64,000 nt of DNA from Candidatus Flavonifractor intestinigallinarum (GCA_019119165.1 DWXO01000021.1:1-64000); one strand, 5' to 3'; shown: positions 8,301-19,654, numbered from the stretch's first letter. Numbers and translations are program-made. The notes: generated by a model from the sequence alone, not told the origin.

Positions 8301-9581
8301 ATGCCTGACAGTTCAAGTTTGACCATGATCGTGATTTTGATTGTTCTGGTGATTCTGTCCGCCTATTTCTCCGCCACGGAGACCGCCTTTACCTCTCTCA
8401 ACCGCATCCGCCTGAAGAGCAAGGCCGACGCCGGCAACCGCCGGGCCGCCCTGGCCCTCCGGCTGGTGGACCAGTATGACAACCTGCTGTCCACCATTCT
8501 GGTGGGCAACAACATCGTCAACCTGTCCGCCTCCTCTCTGGCCACCGTGTTCTTTACCGAGGGCCTGCGCCTGCAAAACGGCGCGGTGATCTCCACCGCC
8601 GTCATCACCATTGTGGTGCTGATCTTCGGCGAGGTCTCTCCCAAGAGCCTGGCCAAGGAGTATCCCGAGAGCTTTGCCGTGTTTTCCGCTCCCATTATGC
8701 GGATTCTCATGGTGATCCTTACCCCGGTGAACTTCCTGTTCAGCCTGCTGAAAAAGCTGCTGTCCATGGTGTTCCACAAGGAGGGGGACAGTGGCATCAC
8801 CGAGGAAGAGCTGGTGACCATGGTGGACCAGGCCGAGATCGAGGGCGGGCTGGACCAGCACGAGAGCAAGCTCATCCGCTCCGCCATCGAGTTCAATGAT
8901 ATGGAGGTGGATGAGATCCTCACCCCCCGCGTGGACATCGTGGCGGTGGAGGACACCGACTCCATGGACGACATCGCTCAGGCCTTCGCCGAGAGCGGTT
9001 ACTCCCGGCTGCCGGTGTACCATGAGGACATCGACGACATCATCGGCGTGATCCATGAGAAGGACTTCCACGCCGCCCGCTATCGTGGTCAGACCGACGT
9101 AAAGGCCATTACCGGCCCCATGCTGTACACCACCGGCAATACTAAGATCTCCGAGCTGCTGCGGATTCTCCAGCGGGAGAAGGCCCACATGGTTATTGTG
9201 GTGGACGAGTACGGCGGCACCGAGGGCCTGGTGACCCTGGAGGACATCGTGGAGGAGCTGGTGGGCGAGATCTGGGACGAACACGACGAGGTGATCGAGG
9301 AGTTCAAGAAACAGGAGGACGGCAGCTACCTGATCTCCTGTTCCGCCGACCTCACCGACCTGTTCGACCTGTTCTCCATCAAGGGAGAGTGCGACGCCAA
9401 TACCATCTCCGGCTGGGTGATGGAGCAGATCGGCCGCATCCCCGAGGAGGGGGACCATTTCACCTCCGACGGACTGGACGTTACCGTCACCAAGGTGGAT
9501 CACCGGCGGGTGCTGGAGATCCGGGTAGAGGTGCTCCCGCAGCCGGAGGATGAGAAAAAAGAGAAGGCGAAGGACCAGTGA
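8301..9581 (+). CDS. CNNM/CorC-HlyC family transporter with CBS domains
   Basis: Encodes 426 residues from ATG 8301. An N-terminal DUF21 membrane domain (about residues 5-190, with [20 protein letters not shown]) is followed by two CBS domains (about 205-330, with [20 protein letters not shown] and [20 protein letters not shown]) and a C-terminal CorC_HlyC domain. This family is linked to Mg2+ or Co2+ export and resistance. The start is uncertain: GGAG at 8283 is farther away than usual, and an in-frame TTG lies at 8256. An M-box-like leader precedes it, fitting a magnesium role. Confidence 0.88.
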   Translation: MPDSSSLTMIVILIVLVILSAYFSATETAFTSLNRIRLKSKADAGNRRAALALRLVDQYDNLLSTILVGNNIVNLSASSLATVFFTEGLRLQNGAVISTAVITIVVLIFGEVSPKSLAKEYPESFAVFSAPIMRILMVILTPVNFLFSLLKKLLSMVFHKEGDSGITEEELVTMVDQAEIEGGLDQHESKLIRSAIEFNDMEVDEILTPRVDIVAVEDTDSMDDIAQAFAESGYSRLPVYHEDIDDIIGVIHEKDFHAARYRGQTDVKAITGPMLYTTGNTKISELLRILQREKAHMVIVVDEYGGTEGLVTLEDIVEELVGEIWDEHDEVIEEFKKQEDGSYLISCSADLTDLFDLFSIKGECDANTISGWVMEQIGRIPEEGDHFTSDGLDVTVTKVDHRRVLEIRVEVLPQPEDEKKEKAKDQ

Positions 9582-10683
9582 ACCAAGCAGATCTGAGTTT
9601 GGCAGCCGCTTTGCGCCATGCGCTCCACGCCCATCCGGAGCTGTCCGGACAGGAGACGTGGACCAAGGCCCGGCTGATGGACTTCCTCATGGAACATACC
9701 CATTTGGCCCTTTACGACCGGGGTAGCTGGTTTTATGCTCTGTGCCGGGGCAGGGGAGAGGGGAAGATCGCCTTTCGGGCGGACTTTGACGCCCTGCCTA
9801 TAGAGGAAACCTGTGACCTGCCCTACCACTCCCAATGTCCCGGCGTGGCCCACAAGTGCGGTCACGACGGCCACAGCGCCGCCCTGGCGCTGCTGGGACT
9901 CACTCTGGAGCGGACCGGGGCGGACCGGGACGTAACCTCATCTTTCAGCCCGCCGAGGAGGTGGGGGCCGGCGGCGAAGCCTGCGCCGCTCTGCTGAAGG
10001 AGGAGGGCATCGGGGAGGTATACGCCTTCCACAATATGCCCGGCTATCCCCTGCATACTGTGGCCCTGCGGCGGGGCACCATGAACTGCGCCTCCAAGGG
10101 GGTGACCTACCGCTTTGAAGGGGTGCCCGCCCACGCCAGCACCCCGGAGCTGGGCCGAAACCCCGCCCAGGCGGTGGCTCGGATGGTGAGCGCTCTGCCT
10201 GGATTGACCCGGCGGGAGGACCACCGGGGACTGGTGATGGCTACTGTGGTCCAGATGGACGTGGGGGAGCCCGCCTTCGGTATCTCGGCTTACCGGGGCG
10301 CCCTGCTGCTCACCCTGCGGGCCCAGTACCAGGAGGAGCTGGACGCTCTCTCCCGGCAGGTGACTGAGATTGCCCGCCGGGCGGCGGCGGAGGACGGCCT
10401 GACCCTGACCATAGAGGAGCAGGATGTGTTTCCGGAGACTGCCAACCACCACGCCGGGGTGGAACGGGTGGAGCGTGCCGCCCGGGCCCTGGACCTGCCG
10501 GTGGTGGAAATGGCAGAGCCTATGCGGGCATCGGAGGATTTCGGCTGGTACCTGCGGCAGGCGGAGGGCGCCCTGTTTCTGCTGGGGGACGGGGAGGACC
10601 ATCCGCCCCTCCACAGCAGCGACTTCGATTTTCCCGACGCACTGCTGGAGAAGGCCTGCGCCCTCTTTCAAAAATTGATCTGA
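9578..10683 (+). pseudogene. M20 family amidohydrolase, single-base frameshift
   Basis: Two adjoining reading frames together encode one M20D peptidase/amidohydrolase of about 368 residues. The first (9578-9933) has FRADFDALPIEE and HKCGHDGHSAALALLG, holding metal ligands; the second (from 9934) resumes with NLIFQPAEEVGAGG and continues through GVPAHASTPELGRNPAQA to the C-terminus. One base is missing at about 9933. Either the gene is broken or the assembly has an error. The GTG start overlaps the preceding TGA, so it forms an operon with the transporter. Substrate unknown; hippurate- or acyl-amino-acid-type hydrolysis is typical of the family. Confidence 0.85.
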
Positions 10684-10717
10684 AAAAAGCCCTGCGGCAA
10701 TGCCGCAGGGCTTTTTG
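10684..10717. terminator. Bidirectional terminator between convergent genes
   Basis: AAAAAGCCCTGCGGCA and TGCCGCAGGGCTTTTT form a long perfect stem-loop with A- and T-tracts on both sides, so it can end transcription from both the amidohydrolase (+) and the CYTH gene (-). Confidence 0.92.
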
Positions 10718-10720
10718 ACA

Positions 10721-11200
10721 TTATGGGCGGGTCCGCTGCCAGTAGGCGGCCATGCTTTCCCCGGGCTGTCCGGTGACCTCGTTTGAGAGATAGGCTGCCA
10801 GTTCCCCGGGCGGCGTCCAGGCCAGGGCGGAGGCCTCGTCGGGGAACTCCACCTCGGCGTAGAAAAAGCCGGTTTCCAGCTGGGGGTCCACCGAATTGAC
10901 CTCCAGAGTGAGCCCGCCGTGCAGGGAATAGCGGCGCTGCTCCTTCTGGATCATGGGCTTGCCAATCATGGCCCGCAGGCGCTGATAGCGGTCCTGATCC
11001 ACCTCCACCTCGATCTCCTCCCGCACCAGTCCGGCGCCTCCTTTGAAACAGAGCACATAGGTGGTGTTGCCACCCTGGAGGGCCTCCTGGCGGATGCGGA
11101 TGGCGGGGTGGGTGAGGAAGTAGCCCTGCTCCATAAAAAAGGTAGAAGCGGGTTTCAGGTCGGGCCAGCTTTCCACCAGCCAGCGGCGTTCGATCTCCAT
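10721..11200 (-). CDS. CYTH domain protein (triphosphate tunnel enzyme)
   Basis: Encodes 159 residues. The N-terminal MEIERRWLV is the ExExR/K signature of CYTH domains, and alternating charged strands follow (AIRIRQEAL, VLCFKGG, VREEIEVEV, EQRRYSLH, TLEVNSVD, FYAEVEF). CYTH proteins form a beta tunnel that binds triphosphate compounds, acting as triphosphatases or rarely as adenylate cyclases. The substrate cannot be told here. It starts after an AAGGAGG site and lies 12 bases downstream of the lysO-like gene, so the two probably form an operon. Confidence 0.85.
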   Translation of the reverse strand: MEIERRWLVESWPDLKPASTFFMEQGYFLTHPAIRIRQEALQGGNTTYVLCFKGGAGLVREEIEVEVDQDRYQRLRAMIGKPMIQKEQRRYSLHGGLTLEVNSVDPQLETGFFYAEVEFPDEASALAWTPPGELAAYLSNEVTGQPGESMAAYWQRTRP

Positions 11201-11212
11201 AGAAATACCTCC

Positions 11213-12187
11213 TTAAAAGGGAAGAGCCACGATGGCGGGCACCAGCACGGGCACCGCCAGGGAGAGCACCACGCCGGAGGTAAAGGAGTAGATGGTGATG
11301 CGCTCATGGGTGGCGCCCACCACCACCGGCAGCACGGTGTCCATGGCGGCGGCGCCGGGCAGAGCGGCGCACTCCACATAGCCCACATACCGGGCGATGA
11401 AAGGAATGGCCAGGATGGAGAAGATCTCACGCATCACGTTGGACAAAAAGGCCACCGCCGACACCGACGGGGAATAGGGGGCCAGCAGGGTGGGGGCCAG
11501 GGAGTACCAGCCCATACCGGCGGAGGCGGCCATGGAGTCCTTCACCCCCAGAGGGAGGAAGAGCCCGGCCACGGCGGCAAAGACCAGAGTACCAGCGCAT
11601 ACCGCCACCGGCACCAGCAGCACCTGAAAACCGGCGGTCTTGATGTCGCTGACGAAGGTGCCCTGCTTGCCCATATCCATGCCTACCATAAATAAAAGCA
11701 GATAGAGGCCGAAGTTGATGACCGTACCGCAGTGGGCGGTGACGGCGGGGGGAATGATGAACCGGCCCGCCAGCATTCCCAGCACCACGGCAATCACGAT
11801 CCACTTGGTCAGGGAATTGTCTGCCTTGCCGGCGGAGTGGGCGCTGTCATGATCGGTCTGACTGCTGCCCCGGGGCAGGCCCACATGGTTCAGCCGCAGG
11901 ACGAACCGGCGCAACAGGGTGAGAAACAGGATGGAACCGAACATGGCCAGCACCGTGATGATGAGAGCGGCCAGGCCGATCTGCCCCAGAGAGGAGATAA
12001 CCTCGTCGTTGGCGCCCAGGTTGACCCCCAGGGTGACGATCAGGATCATCAGCGCCACAAATTGCAGCTTGCCCACCCAGACCAGGGGGCGGCTGCGTAC
12101 CCCGGGCCGGGAGCCGATCAGCGCGCCCAGGATCACCAGGGCGATGTAGATGGCCAGATTGCTCAGAGTGCTGAGCGTGGTGTCCAT
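11213..12187 (-). CDS. LysO-type amino acid exporter (DUF340)
   Basis: Encodes 324 residues with about eight hydrophobic segments. The C-terminal half has the conserved GLYLLLFMVGMDMGKQG, GMGWYSLAPTLL and MREIFSILAIPFIAR motifs of the LysO family, whose E. coli member exports lysine. The start at 12187 (MDTTLSTLSNLA) follows AGAAAGGATG with suitable spacing; the longer upstream frame lacks a ribosome binding site. The actual substrate is inferred from family only. Confidence 0.85.
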   Translation of the reverse strand: MDTTLSTLSNLAIYIALVILGALIGSRPGVRSRPLVWVGKLQFVALMILIVTLGVNLGANDEVISSLGQIGLAALIITVLAMFGSILFLTLLRRFVLRLNHVGLPRGSSQTDHDSAHSAGKADNSLTKWIVIAVVLGMLAGRFIIPPAVTAHCGTVINFGLYLLLFMVGMDMGKQGTFVSDIKTAGFQVLLVPVAVCAGTLVFAAVAGLFLPLGVKDSMAASAGMGWYSLAPTLLAPYSPSVSAVAFLSNVMREIFSILAIPFIARYVGYVECAALPGAAAMDTVLPVVVGATHERITIYSFTSGVVLSLAVPVLVPAIVALPF

Positions 12188-12245
12188 ATCAATACATCCT
12201 TTCTGAACCGTAGTAAGAAAAAACACGGAAACAGGCAGCAGGGCC

Positions 12246-12274
12246 ATTCTAGCATATCTCCTGTGGAAAGTCCA
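12246..12274 (-). promoter_or_regulatory. Probable promoter of the lysO-like gene
   Basis: On the minus strand TGGACT (12274-12269) and TAGAAT (12251-12246) are separated by 17 bases, about 60 bases upstream of the start codon. Confidence 0.55.
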
Positions 12275-12441
12275 CCCCTGAACGACAGCGGTCAATAAGA
12301 GAAAGTCAGCGCTTATTTTTGAAACCAATTAGTTTATAACAGATACTGGAATTATAGAAAATGCCCTAATATTCTGGATATAATTTTATGAATTACACAA
12401 AAAAAGGCAAAGAATTTTGGGGGGCATGCTTCATTTTACAC

Positions 12442-12470
12442 TTGCATCTCAAGTTTAAATGGGTTATAGT
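12442..12470 (+). promoter_or_regulatory. Probable promoter of the purine permease gene
   Basis: TTGCAT at 12442-12447 and TATAGT at 12465-12470 are spaced by 17 bases and lie about 50 bases upstream of the permease start. The 12275-12441 stretch before it is AT-rich with no gene. No purine riboswitch aptamer (no paired loops with GTCTCTAC-like motif) was found between promoter and gene. Confidence 0.65.
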
Positions 12471-12523
12471 TTGGTTGAGCAAAAAAACAATTTGGGCAAA
12501 AAAATTTTTGTGAGGTGATTGGA

Positions 12524-13852
12524 ATGGGTACACCAAAAACAAAGAACTCTGATACCGTATTTCAATGGAACGGTATCCCCCAGCCGGGTCAGCTGATCCC
12601 CCTGGGCCTCCAGCACGTGGTGGCCGCGGTAGTGGGTATCATTACGCCTGCTATTTTGGTTGCCAACACCTGTGGCCTGAGCGAAGCGGAAAAGACCCTG
12701 ATGATTCAGGTCTCCCTGATCCTGACCGCGCTTGCCACCCTGCTCCAGCTCTTCCCCATCTTCCGGCGCATTGGCTCCGGACTGCCCGTCATCATGGGCA
12801 TTAGCTTTGCGTACATCCCCACGCTCCAGGCCATCGGCGCACAGTTTGACATCGCAACGATTCTGGGCGCTGAGATCATCGGCGGTATTGTGGCCATCGT
12901 CTTTGGCGTGTTCGTCAAGTGGATCCGTCCTCTGTTCCCGCCCCTGGTCACCGGCACCGTCATCTTTACCATCGGCCTGTCCCTCTATCCCACCGCCGTC
13001 AAGTACATGGCCGGCGGCGCCGGCACCGAGTGGTTCGGCAATGTGAAGAGCTGGGTCGTGGCCCTCATCACCCTGGTTGTGGTGGTGATCCTGTCCAACT
13101 TCACCAAGGGTATCTTCAAGCTGGGCGCCATCCTCATTGGCATGATCGTGGGCTACATCGTGGCCTACTTCGTGGGCATGGTGGACTTCTCCAGCGTGGG
13201 TACCTCCAGCTGGTTTGCTCTGCCCGAGGTTATGCCCTTTGAGATCAAGTTCGTGCCCTCCGCCTGCGTCTCTCTGGCCATTGTGTATGTGGTCAACGCG
13301 GTGCAGACCATCGGCGACCTGAGCTCCACCACCATGGGCGGCATGGATCGGATGCCCACCGATCGCGAGCTGTCCGGCGGTATCGTTGGCCAGGGCATCA
13401 TGAGCATCGTGGGCGCCTTCTTCGGCGGCCTGCCCACCGCTTCCTACAGCCAGAACGTGGGTATCGTCACTGTGAACAAGGTCATCAACCGGGCCGTCTT
13501 TACCCTGGCTGCCGGTATCCTGCTGGTGGCCGGCCTGATGCCCAAGTTTGCCTCCCTGCTCACCACCATTCCCCAGTGCGTCATCGGCGGCGCCACCATC
13601 TCTGTGTTTGCCACCATCACCATGACCGGCATCCGCATGATCACCGAGGGCGGCTTTACCCCCCGTAAGAGCTCCGTGGTCGGCCTGTCCGTGGCTCTGG
13701 GCGTCGGCATCACTCAGGTGTCCGGCTGCCTGGCCGGCGAAGGCTTCCCCGAGTGGGTCAACACCGTGTTTGGTTCCTCCTCCGTGGTGGTTGCCACCAT
13801 CGTGGCCATCATCCTCAACCTGGTCCTGCCCAAGGAGCAGAACAACAAGTAA
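12524..13852 (+). CDS. NCS2 family purine (xanthine/urate) permease
   Basis: Encodes 442 residues with 12 or more hydrophobic segments. NCS2 hallmarks include GLQHVVAAVVGIITPAIL near the start and the region around SGGIVGQGIMSIVGAFFGGL and PTASYSQNVGIV. These proteins import nucleobases with H+ or Na+. ATG 12524 follows GAGGTG; the in-frame GTG at 12515 is inside that site. Placement next to the ssnA-ygfK-xdh cluster and its regulator suggests xanthine, urate or a related purine as substrate. Confidence 0.9.
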   Translation: MGTPKTKNSDTVFQWNGIPQPGQLIPLGLQHVVAAVVGIITPAILVANTCGLSEAEKTLMIQVSLILTALATLLQLFPIFRRIGSGLPVIMGISFAYIPTLQAIGAQFDIATILGAEIIGGIVAIVFGVFVKWIRPLFPPLVTGTVIFTIGLSLYPTAVKYMAGGAGTEWFGNVKSWVVALITLVVVVILSNFTKGIFKLGAILIGMIVGYIVAYFVGMVDFSSVGTSSWFALPEVMPFEIKFVPSACVSLAIVYVVNAVQTIGDLSSTTMGGMDRMPTDRELSGGIVGQGIMSIVGAFFGGLPTASYSQNVGIVTVNKVINRAVFTLAAGILLVAGLMPKFASLLTTIPQCVIGGATISVFATITMTGIRMITEGGFTPRKSSVVGLSVALGVGITQVSGCLAGEGFPEWVNTVFGSSSVVVATIVAIILNLVLPKEQNNK

Positions 13853-13864
13853 GCATGATAATGC

Positions 13865-13897
13865 AAAAGGCCCGACCCACAAGGGGTCGGGCCTTTT
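13865..13897. terminator. Bidirectional terminator after the permease
   Basis: AAAAGGCCCGACCC and GGGTCGGGCCTTTT form a strong stem with A- and T-tracts at its ends, serving the convergent permease (+) and regulator (-) genes. Confidence 0.92.
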
Positions 13898-13904
13898 CCT
13901 AAGA

Positions 13905-14543
13905 TCATTCCTTGGCTTCGTCGATGTAGCTGTACAGCGTATACTTGGAAATTCCGAAGAACTTGCATACCTTGTCGCCGCTTTTGGTGATGAGGAAGGC
14001 GCCGGTGTCGTTGAGGAACTGCACCGCCTTGACCTTGTCCTCCTTGTTCATCAGGGCCACAGGCTTGCCTACGATCTTCACGCTCTGCTCCATCAGCTCG
14101 TCCAGCAGGTCGGAGACGTTGCGGGAGATGGCCTCGGGTTCCTTCTCGTCCTTCTCCGTGGCAGTGAACTGCTTGATGGCGGTTTCCATAGCCAGCATGA
14201 GGGTGATATCGTAGTTGATCCCGAAGATCCCGATGGGCGTTCCGTCGTCGTCCCGGATGTAGATGGTGGTGGACTTCAGGATCTTGCCGTCCTTGGTGCG
14301 GGTGAGGTAGCTGAGATGATCCTGCAGCTGGTCCTGATTGCCCCGCAGGGCCTCCAGGACCACGTGAGACGGTCCGTCCCCCACCTTTCGTCCCGTGACC
14401 TGCCCGTTTTCAATGGCGACGATGGAGCTCTCCGGGTCGTTGGTGGACAGGTCGTGGACCACCACTTCACAGTTGGGGCCAAACTGGCTGGCAATGCCCT
14501 TGGCCAACTTGAAGAGGAATTGCAGGGTAGATGCTTCTGGCAC
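13905..14543 (-). CDS. YheO-type PAS and HTH transcriptional regulator
   Basis: Encodes 212 residues if begun at GTG 14543 (VPEASTLQFLFK), which lies 7 bases after a minus-strand AAAGGAGGG; the longer frame from 14618 lacks such a site. The first part (about residues 1-120, with EVVVHDLSTNDPESSIVAI and GIFGINYDIT) is a YheO-like PAS domain that may bind a small molecule. The C-terminal part (VQFLNDTGAFLITKSGDKVCKF, SKYTLYSYIDEA) is the HTH_22 DNA-binding domain. It is divergent from ssnA and convergent with the permease, so it probably controls the purine genes. Confidence 0.88.
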   Translation of the reverse strand: MPEASTLQFLFKLAKGIASQFGPNCEVVVHDLSTNDPESSIVAIENGQVTGRKVGDGPSHVVLEALRGNQDQLQDHLSYLTRTKDGKILKSTTIYIRDDDGTPIGIFGINYDITLMLAMETAIKQFTATEKDEKEPEAISRNVSDLLDELMEQSVKIVGKPVALMNKEDKVKAVQFLNDTGAFLITKSGDKVCKFFGISKYTLYSYIDEAKE

Positions 14544-14722
14544 GTAGATTCCCTCCTTTCGGAGTCTGCGCCGGACGGCAGACGCCCCCCGGAGGAAGGG
14601 ACGCCAAAGGTTGCCCATTCAGCGGCAGACGGTAAGATATACTTTATCATTTTACCACATTTCAGCTCAGATTCAACTGATTTTGCAGACCTAAAAATTT
14701 TTTTGCTTTTCTAACAAAAGTA

Positions 14723-14751
14723 TTGCATATCCGTGCGAACTGTGGTAACAT
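14723..14751 (+). promoter_or_regulatory. Probable promoter of the ssnA leader
   Basis: TTGCAT at 14723-14728 and TAACAT at 14746-14751 are spaced by 17 bases. Transcription would begin near 14758, leaving a leader of about 210 bases before ssnA. Confidence 0.6.
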
Positions 14752-14757
14752 AGAAAC

Positions 14758-14931
14758 AACGAGAGATTGAAACTATGCAAGATGCACAAATTTCCATATA
14801 AAAAGTTGTAGCTGCAACGGAGTGCTTTCGCGCACGGGCTGAATGGACATGGAATTCGGCTGGGTTGCGGACGCAACCTAGAAAAGAACGAATTTGTACT
14901 GTCCATTCCACCGGGAATGGGCAATTTTTTT
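14758..14931 (+). promoter_or_regulatory. Attenuator or riboswitch-like leader of ssnA
   Basis: The leader ends in an intrinsic terminator: GTCCATTCC (14901-14909), ACCG loop, GGAATGGGC (14914-14922) and seven T. The terminator's left arm TGTCCATTC (14900-14908) is fully complementary to GAATGGACA at 14841-14849, giving an alternative, antiterminating pair. Other stems are TGGGTTGC/GCAACCTA at 14861-14880, GTGC/GCAC at 14823-14835 and GTTG/CAAC at 14805-14818. This is the architecture of a riboswitch or protein-controlled attenuator. I could not assign it to a known aptamer class; a distant Moco-type RNA would fit the context but is not shown. Confidence 0.65.
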
Positions 14932-14968
14932 ACGGAGAAAAAGAACGAATTTAAAGGAGGAACTTACT

Positions 14969-16309
14969 ATGCTGCTGATCGGTAATGGCAGACTCATCAC
15001 CCGGAGCGAGGAGCTCCCTTATCTGGAAGACGGCGCCGTTGTTCTGGACGGCGAGGTGGTCAAGGAGGTCGGCTCCCTGGCCGACATGAAGGCCAAGTAC
15101 CCCGACGCCGAGTTCGTGGACGCCAAGGGCGGCGTCATCATGCCCGGCCTCATCAACGTCCATACCCACATCTATTCCGGCCTGGCCCGGGGCCTGTCCA
15201 TCAACGGCTTCAATCCCACCAACTTCTTTGAGGTGCTGGACGGCCAGTGGTGGTACATCGACCGTCACCTGACTCTGGACGGCACCCGCGCCTGCGCCTA
15301 CGCCACCATCCTGGACTGCATCCGGGACGGCGTGACCACCATCTTCGATCACCACGCCTCCTTCTGCGAGATCCCCGGTTCCCTCTTTGCCATCAAGGAC
15401 GTGTGCAAGGAGCTGGGTATGCGCGCCAACCTCTGCTACGAGGTGTCCGAGCGTGACGGCCAGGAGAAGTGCGATCAGTCCATCCAGGAGAACGCCGACT
15501 TCGCCAAGTGGGCCAAGGAGCAGGACGACGACATGATCAAGGCCATGTTCGGCGGCCACGCCCTGTTCACCATCTCCGACAAGACCTTTGAGAAGATGGT
15601 CAAGGCCAACGACGGCATGACCGGCTTCCACATCCATGTGGCCGAGGGCATGAACGATGTGTACGACTCCCTGCAGAACTACGGCTGCCGGCCCATCAAC
15701 CGCCTGCTGTACAACGGCATCCTGGGCGAAAAGACCATGCTGGGCCACTGCATCCACGTCTCTCCCGCCGAGATGGACATCATCAAGGAGACCAACACCA
15801 TGGTCTGCCACAACCCCGAGTCCAACATGGGCAACGCTGTGGGCTGCTCCCCCGTGCTGCAGCTGTACAACCGGGGCATCCTCATCGGCCTGGGCACCGA
15901 TGCCTACACCCACGATATGCTGGAGAGCCTGAAGGTCCTGCTGCCCATGCAGCGCCACAACGTCTGTCAGCCCAACGTGGGCTGGTGCGAGGCCACCGGG
16001 ATGCTCTTCCAGAACAACGCCAAGATCTGCTCCCGCTACTTCAAGAAGCCTCTGGGCGTGCTGAAGCCCGGCGCCGCCGCCGACGTGATCGTCATGGACT
16101 ACAAGCCCTTCACCCCCTTCTCCGACGCCAACATCGACGGGCATATGCTCTTCGGCATGATGGGCAAGAACTGCCGCACCACCATCATCAACGGCAAGGT
16201 GCTGTACAAGGACCGCGAGTTCGTGGGCATTGACGAGGACAAGATCAACGCCTGGTGCATGGAGCAGTCCAAGAAACTGTGGGGCGAGCTGAACCACTGC
16301 ACTTACTGA
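14969..16309 (+). CDS. ssnA: Putative aminohydrolase SsnA
   Basis: Encodes 446 residues of the amidohydrolase superfamily related to guanine/cytosine deaminases. Metal-site motifs are visible: GLINVHTHIYSG near residue 65, HIHVAEG near 220, GHCIHVSP near 260 and the aspartate in LGTDAYTHDM near 310. SsnA proteins are known from selenium-linked purine-degradation clusters and act on purine-derived intermediates; the exact reaction is not settled by sequence. ATG 14969 follows AAAGGAGG. The gene lies behind an attenuator and ahead of ygfK. Its last 20-odd codons are duplicated downstream. Confidence 0.9.
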   Translation: MLLIGNGRLITRSEELPYLEDGAVVLDGEVVKEVGSLADMKAKYPDAEFVDAKGGVIMPGLINVHTHIYSGLARGLSINGFNPTNFFEVLDGQWWYIDRHLTLDGTRACAYATILDCIRDGVTTIFDHHASFCEIPGSLFAIKDVCKELGMRANLCYEVSERDGQEKCDQSIQENADFAKWAKEQDDDMIKAMFGGHALFTISDKTFEKMVKANDGMTGFHIHVAEGMNDVYDSLQNYGCRPINRLLYNGILGEKTMLGHCIHVSPAEMDIIKETNTMVCHNPESNMGNAVGCSPVLQLYNRGILIGLGTDAYTHDMLESLKVLLPMQRHNVCQPNVGWCEATGMLFQNNAKICSRYFKKPLGVLKPGAAADVIVMDYKPFTPFSDANIDGHMLFGMMGKNCRTTIINGKVLYKDREFVGIDEDKINAWCMEQSKKLWGELNHCTY

Positions 16310-16312
16310 GAA
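16240..16312 (+). repeat. Direct repeat copy 1: 3' end of ssnA
   Basis: These 73 bases, covering the last codons of ssnA and its stop, recur at 16439-16511 with a single mismatch (A at 16276 against G at 16475). The mismatch is synonymous in the ssnA frame (lysine AAA/AAG). Confidence 0.97.
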
Positions 16313-16438
16313 CAACGTAGGTTGAGCTTGTCTTCGCCAAGCGTTTTGCCCCAGGCAAAACCTTGATGCCGGGGCGATTCATTCGACCCGAGCAGATGAA
16401 AGGAATCGGGGTCCCCGCCCGGCCGGGCCGGGTGGGGC
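16313..16438. repeat. Palindrome-rich insert between the ssnA tails
   Basis: This 126-base segment separates the two copies of the ssnA tail. It holds TTTTGCC/GGCAAAA and a GC-rich stem built on CCCGCCCGGCC and GGGCCGGGTGGGG. It also has a GGGGCGATTCATTCG stretch that resembles intergenic REP-type repeats. No open frame is supported. Confidence 0.7.
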
Positions 16439-16511
16439 CAAGATCAACGCCTGGTGCATGGAGCAGTCCAAGAAGCTGTGGGGCGAGCTGAACCACTGCA
16501 CTTACTGAGAA
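16439..16511 (+). repeat. Direct repeat copy 2: vestigial ssnA tail
   Basis: Second copy of the ssnA 3' end (72 of 73 bases identical to 16240-16312), still carrying the TGA stop but with no start or upstream coding sequence. It therefore looks like a remnant and not a gene. Confidence 0.95.
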
Positions 16512-16574
16512 ATCCCCCAAAAACTGAAAACAAAATGTAATTCCGAGTTATAACGATAACTGGAGGTTTTGATT

Positions 16575-19571
<2,997 letters not shown>

Positions 19572-19596
19572 AAGTGTAAATCGGTTCCACTGCCTC

Positions 19597-19654
19597 CCCC
19601 CACGGCAGCGCGCATCGCCTCAGTGTTGACTGAGGCTTTGCGTGCGCGTGGGGG
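19597..19654. repeat. Large imperfect hairpin between ygfK and the ferredoxin gene
   Basis: CCCCCACG (19597-19604) pairs with CGTGGGGG (19647-19654), GCGCGCA with TGCGTGC inside it, and GCCTCAG (19617-19623) with CTGAGGC (19630-19636) at the tip. There is no T-run on the plus strand, so it is more likely an mRNA stability or processing element, or a REP-type repeat, than a terminator. Confidence 0.65.

Noticed and set aside
12329-12523. Purine riboswitch upstream of the NCS2 permease
   Set aside because: The AT-rich leader after the promoter is only about 50 bases and lacks the conserved core of purine aptamers.
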